Part shown: piece after piece, positions 45,029-53,048 of the stretch
Numbering within the stretch: the first letter of the stretch is position 1
Layout of the letters: every line of letters begins with the position of its first letter
From: Flavobacterium sp.
GTDB taxonomy: Bacteria > Bacteroidota > Bacteroidia > Flavobacteriales > Flavobacteriaceae
NCBI RefSeq assembly: GCF_024710485.1
Contig: NZ_JANJUQ010000030.1
Location: 1 to 64,000 of the forward strand
Reading direction: 5' to 3'
Length of the DNA: 64,000 nt
The notes under the pieces: model-generated
Told to the model about the DNA's origin: nothing
The model's database searches: none
The model's input: only the letters and a program-made list of their open reading frames with translations
Translations under genes and position numbers: made by a program

Positions 45029-46006
45029 TTAATGCTTTAGAGGTCTTTTTTTAATCATACCGCCTTTAGTGTCTTTGATACTGTTCATGACCACAAAAGC
45101 ATCGGGCTCAATTTTTTCAATTTCGGTGTTAAGTTTATTGAGCTCTAAACGAGTTATGACCGTGTAAATAATATCGACTTCTTTGGTTTCGCCTCGCTTA
45201 CCGTAACCACGTTTTCCGCTGTAAACCGTAACACCTCGTCCCATCACCTCAATAATCATCTGACGGATTTCATTGCTTTTTGAAGACACTATAGTTACGC
45301 CTATGTATTCATCAATACCTTCTACTATAAAATCTAAAGTTTTGGAAGCAGCTAAATAGGTAATCATTGAGTACAATGCAACTTCAATTCCTAAGAAATA
45401 AGCTGCCGTAGAGAAAATAACAATGTTTATCATTACAATAATATCCCCAATGGTCGTGCCGAATTTCTTGCTGAGGAATATCGCCAATACTTCAGTGCCA
45501 TCAATCACAGCACCACCTCGAACGGATAATCCGATACCGGCGCCCAGAAAGAAACCTCCAAATATGGCTACCAATAAGTTATCGTTGGTAACATTAGGAA
45601 AAGTAACAGTAGCCAAACAAACGGCCAAACCGGAGATGGCTAAAGCTGTTTTGATAGCGAATGCTTTTCCCATCACTTTATATCCCATAATGATAAACGG
45701 CAGGTTTACGCCAATGATAAGCAAGTATAAAGGGATTTTTGTAAGGAAAGCTAATAGTAAAGAGATTCCGGTTGCACCGCCATCAATAAAATGATTGGTT
45801 AATAAAAAACCTTTGAATCCAAATGAAGCTGAGAAAATACCTAGGGTAATCAATATGAAATCTTTGGAGTTTCTTTTGGCCAATATAATAAACTCTCGAT
45901 AGCCTTTGGCCAATTCGTATTTAGTGTAATTTTCGCTCTTACCGCTTTTTTTTCGCGGTTTTTTGAGCATAGTTTCAATAATGATTTTTTCCCAAAGTGA
46001 ATTCAT
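45029..46006 (-). CDS. YitT family membrane protein
   Basis: 325 residues from the ATG at 46006; M13 at 45970 is an alternative start. About five or six TM segments (50-225) with the family patterns FSASFGFKGFLLTNHFIDGGATGISLLLAFL, IFGGFFLGAGIGLSVRGGAVIDGTEVLAIFLS, then a C-terminal DUF2179 domain (about 240-320: YIGVTIVSSKSNEIRQMIIEVMGRGVTVYSGKRGYG, VIMNSIKDTKGG). Transport or sensing function unknown. First gene of the four-gene minus-strand run. Confidence 0.9.
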   Translation of the reverse strand: MNSLWEKIIIETMLKKPRKKSGKSENYTKYELAKGYREFIILAKRNSKDFILITLGIFSASFGFKGFLLTNHFIDGGATGISLLLAFLTKIPLYLLIIGVNLPFIIMGYKVMGKAFAIKTALAISGLAVCLATVTFPNVTNDNLLVAIFGGFFLGAGIGLSVRGGAVIDGTEVLAIFLSKKFGTTIGDIIVMINIVIFSTAAYFLGIEVALYSMITYLAASKTLDFIVEGIDEYIGVTIVSSKSNEIRQMIIEVMGRGVTVYSGKRGYGKRGETKEVDIIYTVITRLELNKLNTEIEKIEPDAFVVMNSIKDTKGGMIKKRPLKH

Positions 46007-46084
46007 ATAAAGATGTTGTTTTAAGTGCGTATAATATTTAATGGTGTTAATTTACGATAAAAGGAGCAATTTGACCAAATGTTT

Positions 46085-46558
46085 TTAAAAGGGTTTGCTT
46101 TTTATTTCCTTGGTTGAAATGGCCGAGACCTTATTGTCGGAGTTAATAGTGACACGCAGTTCTCGTTTAAAAAGTGGTTTTTCATACTTGATGTCGTACC
46201 TGAAAAAATACTCATCCGTGAGTTCGTTGTGCACAATTTCAATCAAATTTAGACCGATGAATTTTCCGTTTCTCAAGATGATTTTCTGACAAGTAGCTGA
46301 TATTTTTTCGGCAGTGGCATTGGCAATAACTTTGTCTGTTGCTTCTATTGTTGTAAAAGCTTTAAATCGAGACGTGTTACAGGCTTCAAGTACTCTTTTG
46401 CCTAACTCATATGCCCTGTCTTTCTTGACGATTGCTACTTCTTCAGGTTTTAAAATCACGGCAGCTCTTTTTTCGGCTACCTTTGTTTCAGTGATGCTTT
46501 TTTGGGTTTTACAGGAAGCAAGAAACAAAATACTGAGGAGGATGATTGTTTTTCGCAT
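46085..46558 (-). CDS. Hypothetical lipoprotein
   Basis: 157 residues from the ATG at 46558 (MRKTIILLSILFLASCKTQK, lipobox with C16); 7 extra codons upstream would spoil the signal peptide. Unrecognised domain: GKRVLEACNTSRFKAFTTIEATDKV and a C-terminal YFFRYDIKYEKPLFKRELRVTINSDNKVSAISTKE beta region. Function unknown; isolated from both neighbours (79 bp and 164 bp gaps). Confidence 0.75.
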   Translation of the reverse strand: MRKTIILLSILFLASCKTQKSITETKVAEKRAAVILKPEEVAIVKKDRAYELGKRVLEACNTSRFKAFTTIEATDKVIANATAEKISATCQKIILRNGKFIGLNLIEIVHNELTDEYFFRYDIKYEKPLFKRELRVTINSDNKVSAISTKEIKSKPF

Positions 46559-46694
46559 AGTGTTTTTTTGAATTGGCAAAATACTTTTTTCTCACTAAAG
46601 CGCCTAACAGATTAACATTTTGATAATATCAATTCTGTTGATATAACTATTGAAACTATTCATTTTTTACCGAATAATTTCATTGTCGAATTTG

Positions 46695-46702
46695 TATTTT
46701 TG
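46695..46702 (+). promoter_or_regulatory. Putative -7 box of yaaA (TATTTTTG)
   Basis: TATTTTTG at 46695-46702. A transcript would begin near or after the ATG at 46705, which argues for translation from the ATG at 46723. Confidence 0.55.
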
Positions 46703-46722
46703 AGATGCTAAAAAAAAGTACT

Positions 46723-47481
46723 ATGAAAATTGTTATTTCCCCTGCCAAATCGTTGAACTATGAAAAAACGGTTCCGGTAACAACGCATACTGAACCGCAG
46801 TTTTTAAAGCAAGCGGCTACCATTCAGAATACTTTAAAAAAGAAGAAGCCTAACCAACTGTCGGAATTGATGGATATTTCTTCAAAGTTAGCCGAACTCA
46901 ATTGGCAACGCAATCAAGATTGGCATGTTCCTTTTACGCCCGACAATGCGCGTCAAGCGGTTTATGCTTTCGATGGTGATGTGTATACCGGATTGGATGT
47001 TTATACCTTGCCGGAAGATAAGTTAAGCGTTTTGCAAGATAAACTCCGAATCTTATCAGGGTTATACGGTTTGCTTAAACCACTCGATTTAATGCAGGCT
47101 TACCGTTTGGAAATGGGTACGGCTATGCCGGTAGGGAAAAACAAAAACTTGTATGAGTTTTGGAAGAAAACCATCACCAAGGCTTTGAACGATGAATTGC
47201 AAAAAGACGAGTTGTTCCTCAATTTGGCCAGTAACGAATATTTTAGCGCGGTTGATGCCAAAGCGTTAAAAGTACCCGTAATTACTCCTGAATTCAAAGA
47301 TTACAAAGACGACAAACTCAAAATGATTAGCTTTTTTGCCAAAAAGGCAAGAGGTTTAATGGTGCGTTATATTATAGATACTAATGCCGAAACTCTAGAT
47401 GATTTAAAAGGTTTTAACTACGAAGGCTATGCTTTTGATGCCAATTTGAGCAAAGGGAATACTTTGGTGTTTACACGTTAA
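46723..47481 (+). CDS. yaaA: Peroxide stress protein YaaA (DUF328)
   Basis: 252 residues from the ATG at 46723. MKIVISPAKSLNYEK at the start, LYGLLKPLDLMQAYRLEMGT, NLASNEYFSAVDAK and the ISFFAKKARGLMVRYIID block are the YaaA signatures. E. coli YaaA limits free iron during H2O2 stress and binds DNA; the same is inferred. It faces the DsbA-like gene, with a weak terminator between. Confidence 0.93.
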   Translation: MKIVISPAKSLNYEKTVPVTTHTEPQFLKQAATIQNTLKKKKPNQLSELMDISSKLAELNWQRNQDWHVPFTPDNARQAVYAFDGDVYTGLDVYTLPEDKLSVLQDKLRILSGLYGLLKPLDLMQAYRLEMGTAMPVGKNKNLYEFWKKTITKALNDELQKDELFLNLASNEYFSAVDAKALKVPVITPEFKDYKDDKLKMISFFAKKARGLMVRYIIDTNAETLDDLKGFNYEGYAFDANLSKGNTLVFTR

Positions 47482-47500
47482 GAAAGAGCAATCAGTGAGG

Positions 47501-47537
47501 TCAACAGCTTAATAAAACAATCTGTTGAGCTGTTTTC
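47501..47537. terminator. Weak candidate terminator between convergent genes
   Basis: TCAACAG (47501-47507) / CTGTTGA (47522-47528), or alternatively AACAGCT/AGCTGTT; the T-tract is short. Confidence 0.4.
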
Positions 47538-48542
47538 TTAATGATTGTTATGAATCAATGTCCAAATTGAACCGTTTTTGGTAGTTAGCTTTTTCAAAAT
47601 GCCTTTGGCCGCTAGTTCATTTAAAAGTTTTTCACTCTCCGTTCTTGGTGTTCCCGATAATTCACTGAATTCCTTTGCGGTTAATGAGTTGTACTTTGAA
47701 AATAGTGTTTCCCAATTTTTAGAGTATTCGCTTTTTTTTGTCTCCGGTGATAGTTTTAAAATCGCGGTTTCATAAAAGGGATATGGTTTTGAACCATAAA
47801 CGACTTCTTTTTCACCGGCTGAGTTACTAAAGAATAAAGTAGGAAAACCTCGAACACCATACTCTCGAGCTAATTTTAAGTCTTGTTCAAAAAGCAATTT
47901 GGCTTTGCTTTCGTAATCTGTCTTTAGTTGTTTAGTGTTCAATCCTACACTTTGAGCAGCGACTTCCATATTCTCCCATTTTGAAATGTTAATCTTCTTT
48001 AGAAAAACCATTTCTCTCAGAGCTCTTAAAAAAAGGAGGGCTTTGTCTTGATCCTGCAGTTGTGCTGCCTTAAAAGCGATAGAAGGCGGATAAGAGGAAC
48101 TCAGAGGGTCGGTTAACCAAACATCACCATCAATAGGCATATCGTAGTAGTGACTTACCTCGTCCCAATGATGGGCCACATCAGAGGGTTTGCTAATTCC
48201 GCCATTGTTGTAACTCCAATCTGGGAGTAATCCACCCATTCGGTAATCAATTTGAACAGAACTACCGTATTCTAATTTTAACTTTCTCAATTGTGGTTCA
48301 ATACCCCAACAAGACGAGCAAATTGGGTCGGTAAAATAAACAATGGTTATCAATTTTTGGCTGTTTTGTTGAGCATTTTTTTGAGTATTGGTGCTGTTGG
48401 GTGTGCCGCAAATCCCTTCAGTAGGGTCGCATATCAGCGGATGATTTTGATGTTCCATTTTTGGGCTCGTTTGGGCTTGGCCATTGATGTCAGCCAAGAG
48501 AATTAATAGTACAATTAGTTTTTTCAGAATCATTTTTAGCAA
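47538..48542 (-). CDS. DsbA-family thioredoxin-fold protein with signal peptide (SpxH/YjbH-like core)
   Basis: 334 residues. N-terminal signal-peptide-like segment (MILKKLIVLLILLADINGQA). Then two cysteines in LICDPTEGICG (C38, C45), the DsbA-like domain with VYFTDPICSSCWGIEPQLRKLK (CxxC at 75-78), SYPPSIAFKAAQLQD, REYGVRGFPTLFF (cis-Pro loop), and a C-terminal winged-helix-like segment (TAKEFSELSGTPRTESEKLLNELAAKGIL). The CxxCWxxEPxLxKL pattern recalls Bacillus YjbH/SpxH and cytoplasmic Bacteroidetes DsbA-family proteins, which begin near residue 30; M30 is thus a possible alternative start. Divergent from the HxlR regulator. Confidence 0.82.
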   Translation of the reverse strand: MLKMILKKLIVLLILLADINGQAQTSPKMEHQNHPLICDPTEGICGTPNSTNTQKNAQQNSQKLITIVYFTDPICSSCWGIEPQLRKLKLEYGSSVQIDYRMGGLLPDWSYNNGGISKPSDVAHHWDEVSHYYDMPIDGDVWLTDPLSSSYPPSIAFKAAQLQDQDKALLFLRALREMVFLKKINISKWENMEVAAQSVGLNTKQLKTDYESKAKLLFEQDLKLAREYGVRGFPTLFFSNSAGEKEVVYGSKPYPFYETAILKLSPETKKSEYSKNWETLFSKYNSLTAKEFSELSGTPRTESEKLLNELAAKGILKKLTTKNGSIWTLIHNNH

Positions 48543-48703
48543 ACGTTTTCTAATACAGGGAGTAATCTTGCAAAATGGTGTTGCTTGTACGCCATCTTCG
48601 TTGGATTAATACAGTTCGGGAGCTAAGCTCTGATTTTGTTTTCCATTATTAGTGGTGTAAAGGTAAATGACCGATGTAAAATTTAAACTATCAATTTCCC
48701 TTT

Positions 48704-48717
48704 GGAAAGTACTTTCC
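48704..48717. promoter_or_regulatory. Candidate HxlR operator GGAAAGTACTTTCC
   Basis: Perfect 14-bp palindrome at 48704-48717, 58 bp before the HxlR ATG; TTGGAAACTACTT at 48720-48732 looks like a degenerate second copy. It lies in the intergenic region shared by the divergent HxlR and DsbA-like genes. Confidence 0.6.
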
Positions 48718-48774
48718 TATTGGAAACTACTTAGCTAAATAGTACTTTTACCAAAGGATAAAAACCGATTAAAA

Positions 48775-49134
48775 ATGAAAAAAGAAGCACACATTAATGC
48801 TACTCCTGTTTGTAAAGTCAGAATGCAAGCCATAAGTGATACAATGAGTTTGTTGTCGGGAAAATGGAAATTTCATATTTTGGGAACTCTAATCGAAGGC
48901 AATACATTGGGATTCATGGATTTGCTGCGAGAGATAAATGGTATCGGAACCAAAATGCTATCCAAAGAACTCAGGGATTTAGAAATGAATAATTTGATTA
49001 CCCGAACCGTTCACAATACCAAGCCTGTTACGGTTTCGTATTCGATAACCGAGTACGGTAAAACATTGGCACCGGTAATTGATGAAATGGCCAATTGGGG
49101 AATCAATTACAGAAAAGCAATTTATACTCTATAA
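48775..49134 (+). CDS. HxlR family transcriptional regulator
   Basis: 119 residues, one winged helix-turn-helix: DTMSLLSGKWKFHILGTLIEG, FMDLLREINGIGTKMLSKELRDLEMNNLITRTV, VSYSITEYGKTLAPVIDEMANWG. The N-terminal TPVCKVRM places a cysteine at C13, the place of the redox-sensing cysteine in YodB/HypR-type HxlR proteins, so thiol sensing is likely. Divergent from the DsbA-like gene with a palindrome between. Confidence 0.92.
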   Translation: MKKEAHINATPVCKVRMQAISDTMSLLSGKWKFHILGTLIEGNTLGFMDLLREINGIGTKMLSKELRDLEMNNLITRTVHNTKPVTVSYSITEYGKTLAPVIDEMANWGINYRKAIYTL

Positions 49135-49218
49135 TGTCCAATAATTTTAGAATTACAGGATTATAATCCCTGTTGAATCATCTTTAAAATAGAACGCTCT
49201 ACAATGTGAAGGTCATTT

Positions 49219-50040
49219 TCAAGGTGCTGATTTACAAAGAATACCTTGTTTTTTGAAAGCTTTAAGGATAAAGGATTTGTGAGCAAATCCAACCAAGATA
49301 ATGATTTTCTTGTTCGGATTTTGCTTGATGATGGCAATAGAATTGTTGGCTAGGGCATTATTTCTCTGGTTCATTTCAAAATCCACATACAAATCAAAGT
49401 TTTCTTTGACTGACACAGAGTCTTTTTTTGCATCTAAAAGTTTTGTAGTCTTAAATATAACATGATTATCGGATATCTGCTTAAGCTTTAGATATTTGTA
49501 ATGGTTTAAACTATCCACGATTAAGTCAGTTTTCGGATTATTAATAACACTCAGCTTTGCTTCTTTCAATCGGGTATTCAAACTGTCATAATAAAACAAT
49601 TTTCTTAGGTACTCTTTTTCGTTGTTGTTAAGTCTGTTGGTTTGGGATAATTGTTGTAAAATACTGCCAAATTCAAGGGTTATTTCGGGATATATGCCAA
49701 TTTGATCTCGGTAAGTTTCCCTTCCTTCAAATTCGATAGGTCTTAGTTGAACCTCAGGATGCTGCATTTTATATCGGGTGGTTGCAACCATTTCATTTCC
49801 ATTGAACAGAAATTTATACGTAAAGTCTTCGTAAAAAAAGGTCGAGTCCAATTCCATCAAAATAATATCAGGTTTAAATTTTTGCAGGATGTCATAAATA
49901 GAATCGGCAGTGACGTTTTTGGTAGGGTTGTGAACAGTGCCTAGCAATAACACCTTAGGAGAGTCGTTTTTAGGGTTGTTACAGCTGATTAAGAAAAGTA
50001 AGCTTACTGCAAGTGAAATAAGTTTTATTAAGCTGTTCAT
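49219..50040 (-). CDS. TraB/GumN-like (TIKI-superfamily) lipoprotein
   Basis: 273 residues. Lipobox LLFLISCNNPK (C about 20). VLLLGTVHNPTKNVTADSIYDILQKFKPDIILMELDST carries the GxxH and E of the EreA/TraB/TIKI hydrolase clan; the distal IIILVGFAHKSFILKAFKK supplies the second histidine block. Proposed metal-dependent hydrolase; no substrate known. No close operon partners (50 bp to the VOC gene). Confidence 0.7.
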   Translation of the reverse strand: MNSLIKLISLAVSLLFLISCNNPKNDSPKVLLLGTVHNPTKNVTADSIYDILQKFKPDIILMELDSTFFYEDFTYKFLFNGNEMVATTRYKMQHPEVQLRPIEFEGRETYRDQIGIYPEITLEFGSILQQLSQTNRLNNNEKEYLRKLFYYDSLNTRLKEAKLSVINNPKTDLIVDSLNHYKYLKLKQISDNHVIFKTTKLLDAKKDSVSVKENFDLYVDFEMNQRNNALANNSIAIIKQNPNKKIIILVGFAHKSFILKAFKKQGILCKSAP

Positions 50041-50090
50041 CAGTTAAAAAGGTTAAAGATTAAGCTTGTGAATATAAGATTATGAGTAAT

Positions 50091-50528
50091 TTACAGTGCC
50101 ACAGCATCATTCGAATCGAAATTAATCATCCATTCGATGCCGTATCGGTCTCTAAACATTCCGAAGCAAGTACCCAAAGGGCTTTCGACTAAAGGCATTT
50201 CGATTTGTCCGCCTGCCGACAAACCATTAAATAATTTATTGGCTTCTTCTTTGCTTTCAGCACTGATTGAAATTTTACTGCGATGTTCATTTTCATTGGT
50301 TGTCCCCAAAATTTCGGGAACGTCATTTCCCATTAATAGGTTTGGACCAATAGCTAAGGCAATGTACATTATTTTATTGGCTTCATGTTCTTTTACCTGA
50401 AATTCGGCACTTGAAAAGTCTTTAAAACGAATGATTTTTGAAAACTCTCCTCCAAATACCGATTGGTAAAAAGTAAACGCTTCTTCGGCATTTCCATTAA
50501 AATTAATGTGAGGATGGATGATGGCCAT
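50091..50528 (-). CDS. VOC family protein (PhnB-like glyoxalase fold)
   Basis: 145 residues, two beta-alpha-beta-beta-beta halves. INFNGNAEEAFTFYQSVFGGEF is the typical start of PhnB/3-demethylubiquinone-like VOC proteins, and GTCFGMFRDRYGIEWMINF the end. No known reaction; such proteins are often called glyoxalase or bleomycin-resistance family without evidence. Confidence 0.85.
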   Translation of the reverse strand: MAIIHPHINFNGNAEEAFTFYQSVFGGEFSKIIRFKDFSSAEFQVKEHEANKIMYIALAIGPNLLMGNDVPEILGTTNENEHRSKISISAESKEEANKLFNGLSAGGQIEMPLVESPLGTCFGMFRDRYGIEWMINFDSNDAVAL

Positions 50529-50880
50529 ACTTTGTCATGATTTTGAAACGATTGTACATTTTTTGTTGTTATACAAGAAATAATAATCTTCAGATGCTAC
50601 TGTTGTAATAAGTAAGCATTAAATTACTCATTACTCGCTAAAGTAATATTTTTGGACTAAAATGCTGTAATTTCTCTATTTATTCTTAATATTTCTTTTG
50701 AGAAGTCTTCTTCAGATCTTCCTTATGGCAACTTCCATCCATAGCCCTACTTAAGCCGTCAATGGTGACAACTTAGACTAATACAGCACCAACTTCCAAA
50801 CGCTGTTGATTCACAAATACAATATTCTATTTTTTACAGCGATTGATGAAACGGTGAGTGTTTGAAGGTGTGACAAAATA
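50529..50880. other. 352-bp stretch without a convincing gene
   Basis: No ORF with codon use or start context like its neighbours, no tRNA-like structure and no consensus promoter were seen. The sequence is of ordinary base composition, with an AGAAGTCTTCTTCAGATCTTCC-like weak palindrome around 50700. It could be a decayed gene or hold a small RNA, but nothing supports either. Confidence 0.5.
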
Positions 50881-50907
50881 AAAAAGGCCCTGTGTAGGGC
50901 TTTTTTT
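50881..50907 (-). terminator. Bidirectional-looking intrinsic terminator
   Basis: GCCCT (50887-50891) / AGGGC (50896-50900) with A-run and T-run flanks; on the minus strand it follows the stop of the coiled-coil gene. Confidence 0.75.
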
Positions 50908-51256
50908 ATCGCATATAATAATACTCTTGGTATTCCAAACTGTTTTCCCTGCTAATCTTGCGTTGGTCACGGGCCAACTCGCGCATGGCTTCTACTCCTT
51001 TTTTTGCGCATCGTTTTACCCGGGTGAGGCGAAAGGAAAAGTCCAGTAGTTTTTTAGCATCTTCCGGACTCAACTTGTTTTGCAGTTCTTCGACAAAATT
51101 AGAGAACTCACTAACCACTTCTTGGTTTTCATTATACTCAGTAGTCAAGTCTTCGAGCAAGTCATCAATTTCTTTACTGATTTCTTGTAGGTGACTTTCG
51201 CTCTTTTGGTGAAGCTCTGTAATGAGTTTCTTTTCTCGGTTATTAAAAAGTCCCAT
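50906..51256 (-). CDS. Hypothetical coiled-coil protein
   Basis: 116 residues, strongly helical and charged, no membrane segment or signal peptide. EKKLITELHQKSESHLQEISKEIDDLLEDL and FVEELQNKLSPEDAKKLLDFSFRL look like coiled coil, followed by a basic RVKRCAKKGVEAMRELARDQRK segment and a tyrosine-rich end (EYYYMR). Not recognised. Confidence 0.7.
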   Translation of the reverse strand: MGLFNNREKKLITELHQKSESHLQEISKEIDDLLEDLTTEYNENQEVVSEFSNFVEELQNKLSPEDAKKLLDFSFRLTRVKRCAKKGVEAMRELARDQRKISRENSLEYQEYYYMR

Positions 51257-51357
51257 GATCGTTTGATTTTAGTTGGTTGATTTTGACAGTGTTAATCAAA
51301 TTTAGGAAATTGTTTCTAAAATCAATGCAGTTTGTTAATAACTTGTAAAAGAGTGTT

Positions 51358-52944
51358 TTAGTGCATGGCTTCGCTTGGGTTGACTTTGTTTTTACCTTTC
51401 TTGATTAATAAGATAAAGGGGATGCAAAACAAGAATAAAACACCCAAATACAGGAACACATCCATATACGAAAGCACAGTACTTTGTTTGGTAACGCCTA
51501 ATTCTAAAACTTTGTAAGCTTTTTGCAAGGCAATTTCAGCGCTGTATCCTTTGGCCATAAAGGCGTTTTGTAAACCGCTTATCTTTTCCTGAACGGCCAC
51601 TCGGGTAGGGTCTAAATAACCAATCAAGTTAACACGATGTTCTTGTCCGAAACGTGTCAAGAAAGTTGTGATAATGGCAATCCCGAACGAACCACCCAAT
51701 TGTCGCATCATTCCCGTAAAAGCGGCTCCTTCTCCTATACTTTTGCCTTTCAAGCCCGAAAGCGATAAAGTCGTGATGGGCACAAACAAGAGTCCCAATC
51801 CCAATCCGCGGACAATTAACGGCCAAAACATGTGTTCTTCACCTGTATCCGGCGTCATGATGTTGTGCATCCAATAGGTGAAAATAAAGAACGATAAAAA
51901 GCCCATGGCCACTAAATAAGTTTGCGGAACACCGCGCTGAATCAGTTTACCGATAAACGGCATCATCACTGCTACCGTAATTGAACTCGGCACCAAGAGC
52001 AATCCGGCATCTGTGGCCGTCCAACCTAAAATAGATTGGGTGTAAATCGGAATAATAAAAGTGGAACCATACAATCCAAATCCCATAATAAAACTCATCA
52101 CTACACCAACACGCAGGTTGCTATCTTTGAGAACTTTTAAATTTACTATCGGATAAGCATAAGTCAATTGTCGCCATATAAAGAAAAACAAACCAACAAC
52201 GCTCAGTACTGATAATCTCACAATCCATTCGTCATTGAACCAATCGTCTTGCTGACCATGTTCTAAAACATATTGGAGCGAACCGATGAAAGCCGACAGC
52301 AAAACAATCCCAATCCAATCCACTTGATTCGATTTAAGCTTTTCACCATATTTCGGACTTCGCACAAACGATAAAGTCAAAAGTGTTGCAACAATTCCTA
52401 TCGGCACATTAATATAGAAAATGTAGGGCCATGAAAAATGATCAACCAAATAACCTCCTAAAGGCGGACCCAAAGTAGGACCCACAATTACACCCATACC
52501 ATAAATAGCCTGAGCCATACCGCGTTTTTCAACCGGATAACTTTCGGTAATGATGGTTTGTGCTGTCACTAACAAAGCACCGCCACCCAAACCTTGTATG
52601 AATCGAAACACCACCAATTCCCATATATTATCGGCATTGCCACACATAAAAGAAGCTACCGTAAAAATGATAATTGAAGCGGCAAAATAGTTTCTTCGGC
52701 CAAATTGTTGCGACAACCAACTCGTCATCGGAATCACAATGACATTGGCAATGGCATAAGCCGTTATTACCCAAGCCACATCGGTTAAAGACGCGCCCAA
52801 ACTGCCTCGCATGTTGTTGAGTGCTACGTTAACGATAGTTGTGTCTACAATTTCCAACAGCGCACAAAGTACTGCGGTAATGGTGATAATTACCCTGCGA
52901 AAGCCATATTCAACCAAATCTTCCTGAACGACTGCTGTTGCCAT
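51358..52944 (-). CDS. emrB: DHA2 (EmrB-type) drug efflux MFS transporter
   Basis: 528 residues, 14 membrane segments. DHA2 motifs: LDTTIVNVA-like LLEIVDTTIVNVALNNMRGSLGAS, motif A WLSQQFGRRNYF, motif C GMGVIVGPTLGPPLGGYLVDHFSWPYIFYINVPIG. Inner-membrane proton-coupled exporter that works with the HlyD-type adaptor and TolC-like channel encoded just upstream on the same strand. Likely exports hydrophobic compounds. The last gene in TetR-tolC-emrA-emrB order. Confidence 0.93.
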   Translation of the reverse strand: MATAVVQEDLVEYGFRRVIITITAVLCALLEIVDTTIVNVALNNMRGSLGASLTDVAWVITAYAIANVIVIPMTSWLSQQFGRRNYFAASIIIFTVASFMCGNADNIWELVVFRFIQGLGGGALLVTAQTIITESYPVEKRGMAQAIYGMGVIVGPTLGPPLGGYLVDHFSWPYIFYINVPIGIVATLLTLSFVRSPKYGEKLKSNQVDWIGIVLLSAFIGSLQYVLEHGQQDDWFNDEWIVRLSVLSVVGLFFFIWRQLTYAYPIVNLKVLKDSNLRVGVVMSFIMGFGLYGSTFIIPIYTQSILGWTATDAGLLLVPSSITVAVMMPFIGKLIQRGVPQTYLVAMGFLSFFIFTYWMHNIMTPDTGEEHMFWPLIVRGLGLGLLFVPITTLSLSGLKGKSIGEGAAFTGMMRQLGGSFGIAIITTFLTRFGQEHRVNLIGYLDPTRVAVQEKISGLQNAFMAKGYSAEIALQKAYKVLELGVTKQSTVLSYMDVFLYLGVLFLFCIPFILLIKKGKNKVNPSEAMH

Positions 52945-52955
52945 TTTTTTTAACG

Positions 52956-52990
52956 ATGAATTATGAATTATGAATTATGAATTATGAGTT
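52956..52990. repeat. ATGAATT heptamer tandem array
   Basis: Four ATGAATT units in a row and a fifth ATGAGTT (52956-52990), in the gap between emrA and emrB. Confidence 0.85.
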
Positions 52991-53013
52991 GTTCTTATCT
53001 CTTACTTTTGTTG

Positions 53014-53032
53014 CCCTGAGCTTGTCGAAGGG
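53014..53032. repeat. Short dispersed repeat CCCTGAGCTTGTCGAAGGG
   Basis: Same family as the sequence at 23757-23780 in the opposite orientation (GTTGCCC-TGAGC..GTCGAAGGG against GTCACCCCGAGC..GTCGAGGGG). It lies in the emrA-emrB gap right after the heptamer array. Confidence 0.6.
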
Positions 53033-53048
53033 TCTTTTCCTTCTTTAC

